From Massariosphaeria phaeospora (taxonomy: Eukaryota; Ascomycota; Dothideomycetes; Pleosporales), in contig JAADJZ010000046.1 of NCBI GenBank assembly GCA_011032825.1, forward strand, positions 1 through 17,270: DNA of 17,270 bases, written 5' to 3'. Every line of letters starts with the position of its first letter. Positions within the stretch are counted from its first letter, which is position 1. The position numbers were made by a program, and so were the translations under genes. Below, in pieces: positions 17,132 to 17,270 of the stretch. The notes below the pieces were generated by a model. It made no database searches. It was not told the DNA's origin and saw only the letters and a list, made by a program, of their open reading frames with translations.

Positions 17132-17270
17132 AAAGAACTTAAAAAATGCATAAGTTTCTACGAAGTAAACTTAAAACAGCGCAACGCTAAAGCATTTTAT
17201 ATGTTAACTAAAAACCAAAAATAGCACTTTAGGTAAAAAGAAGGAATGGAGTTTATCATTTTACAAGTAA
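17132..17270 (+). pseudogene. Ty3/gypsy G2 integrase, C-terminal continuation (runs off the window)
   Basis: After E the integrase frame resumes: KELKKCISFYEVNLKQRN (from about 17131), AKAFYMLTKN*K. Near 17230 a neighbouring frame reads RRNGVYHFTS, matching the GDxVYL start of the GPF/Y module of gypsy integrases, so there is probably a one-base frameshift. The next expected segment is the kind of sequence seen at the very start of the window in G1. Confidence 0.75.

Noticed and set aside
1..17270. Mitochondrial or plastid DNA, suggested by high AT content
   Set aside because: No rRNA, tRNA or respiratory genes; content is nuclear-type gypsy and pogo elements with RIP-like lesions.
1..17270. 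Functional new defence or mobile system
   Set aside because: All coding frames are interrupted by numerous stops, and the catalytic positions read are largely mutated; nothing here could be active without help from copies elsewhere.

Overview
The window contains no intact gene. It is a block of nested, degenerate transposable elements, most likely from a repeat-rich AT isochore of a filamentous ascomycete. Element types (Ty3/gypsy retrotransposons with a chromodomain, and Fot1/pogo DNA transposons with a CCHC knuckle) and mutation style support this. Reading frames hold TAA/TAG at Gln and Trp positions, and His, Cys, Asp, Gly, Glu and Pro have become Tyr, Tyr, Asn, Ser, Lys and Leu. That is a one-directional C-to-T/G-to-A load, as left by repeat-induced point mutation (RIP). 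Identifications were made by reading through these stops by eye; no database search was possible.

Layout. (1) 1-395: 3' end of a Ty3/gypsy polyprotein (G1), integrase tail plus chromodomain, followed by an unclear 660-bp tail (396-1055). (2) 1056-8457: a giant inverted repeat of about 7.4 kb. Each arm of about 3.6 kb carries, from outside inward, a full-length pogo element (A 1058-2915; A' 6619-8455), a fragment of a second pogo transposase (B; B'), and the gag of another gypsy element (G3; G3'). A spacer of about 200 bp holds the start of the G3 protease. Both outer ends of the palindrome are the tips of A-type terminal inverted repeats, each followed by TA, so the whole unit looks like one TIR-bounded composite. 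(3) 8458-9905: an LTR-like AT-rich segment, then coding remnants of unknown family. (4) 9906-17270: a second gypsy element (G2) with gag, RT, RNase H and integrase on the plus strand, broken by three DNA elements: pogo C (3' part only, 11058-12359), pogo D (complete, 12362-14225) and a non-autonomous long-TIR element E (16247-17129).

How the parts relate. A, A', B, B', C and D are related DDE transposases that insert at TA. E shares the terminal sequence of D and was probably mobilised by a D-like transposase. D and A each have different sequences on their two flanks (C remnant/G2 RT; G1 tail/B remnant), which points to recombination or deletion after insertion. No tRNA, rRNA, CRISPR array or host gene was recognised.
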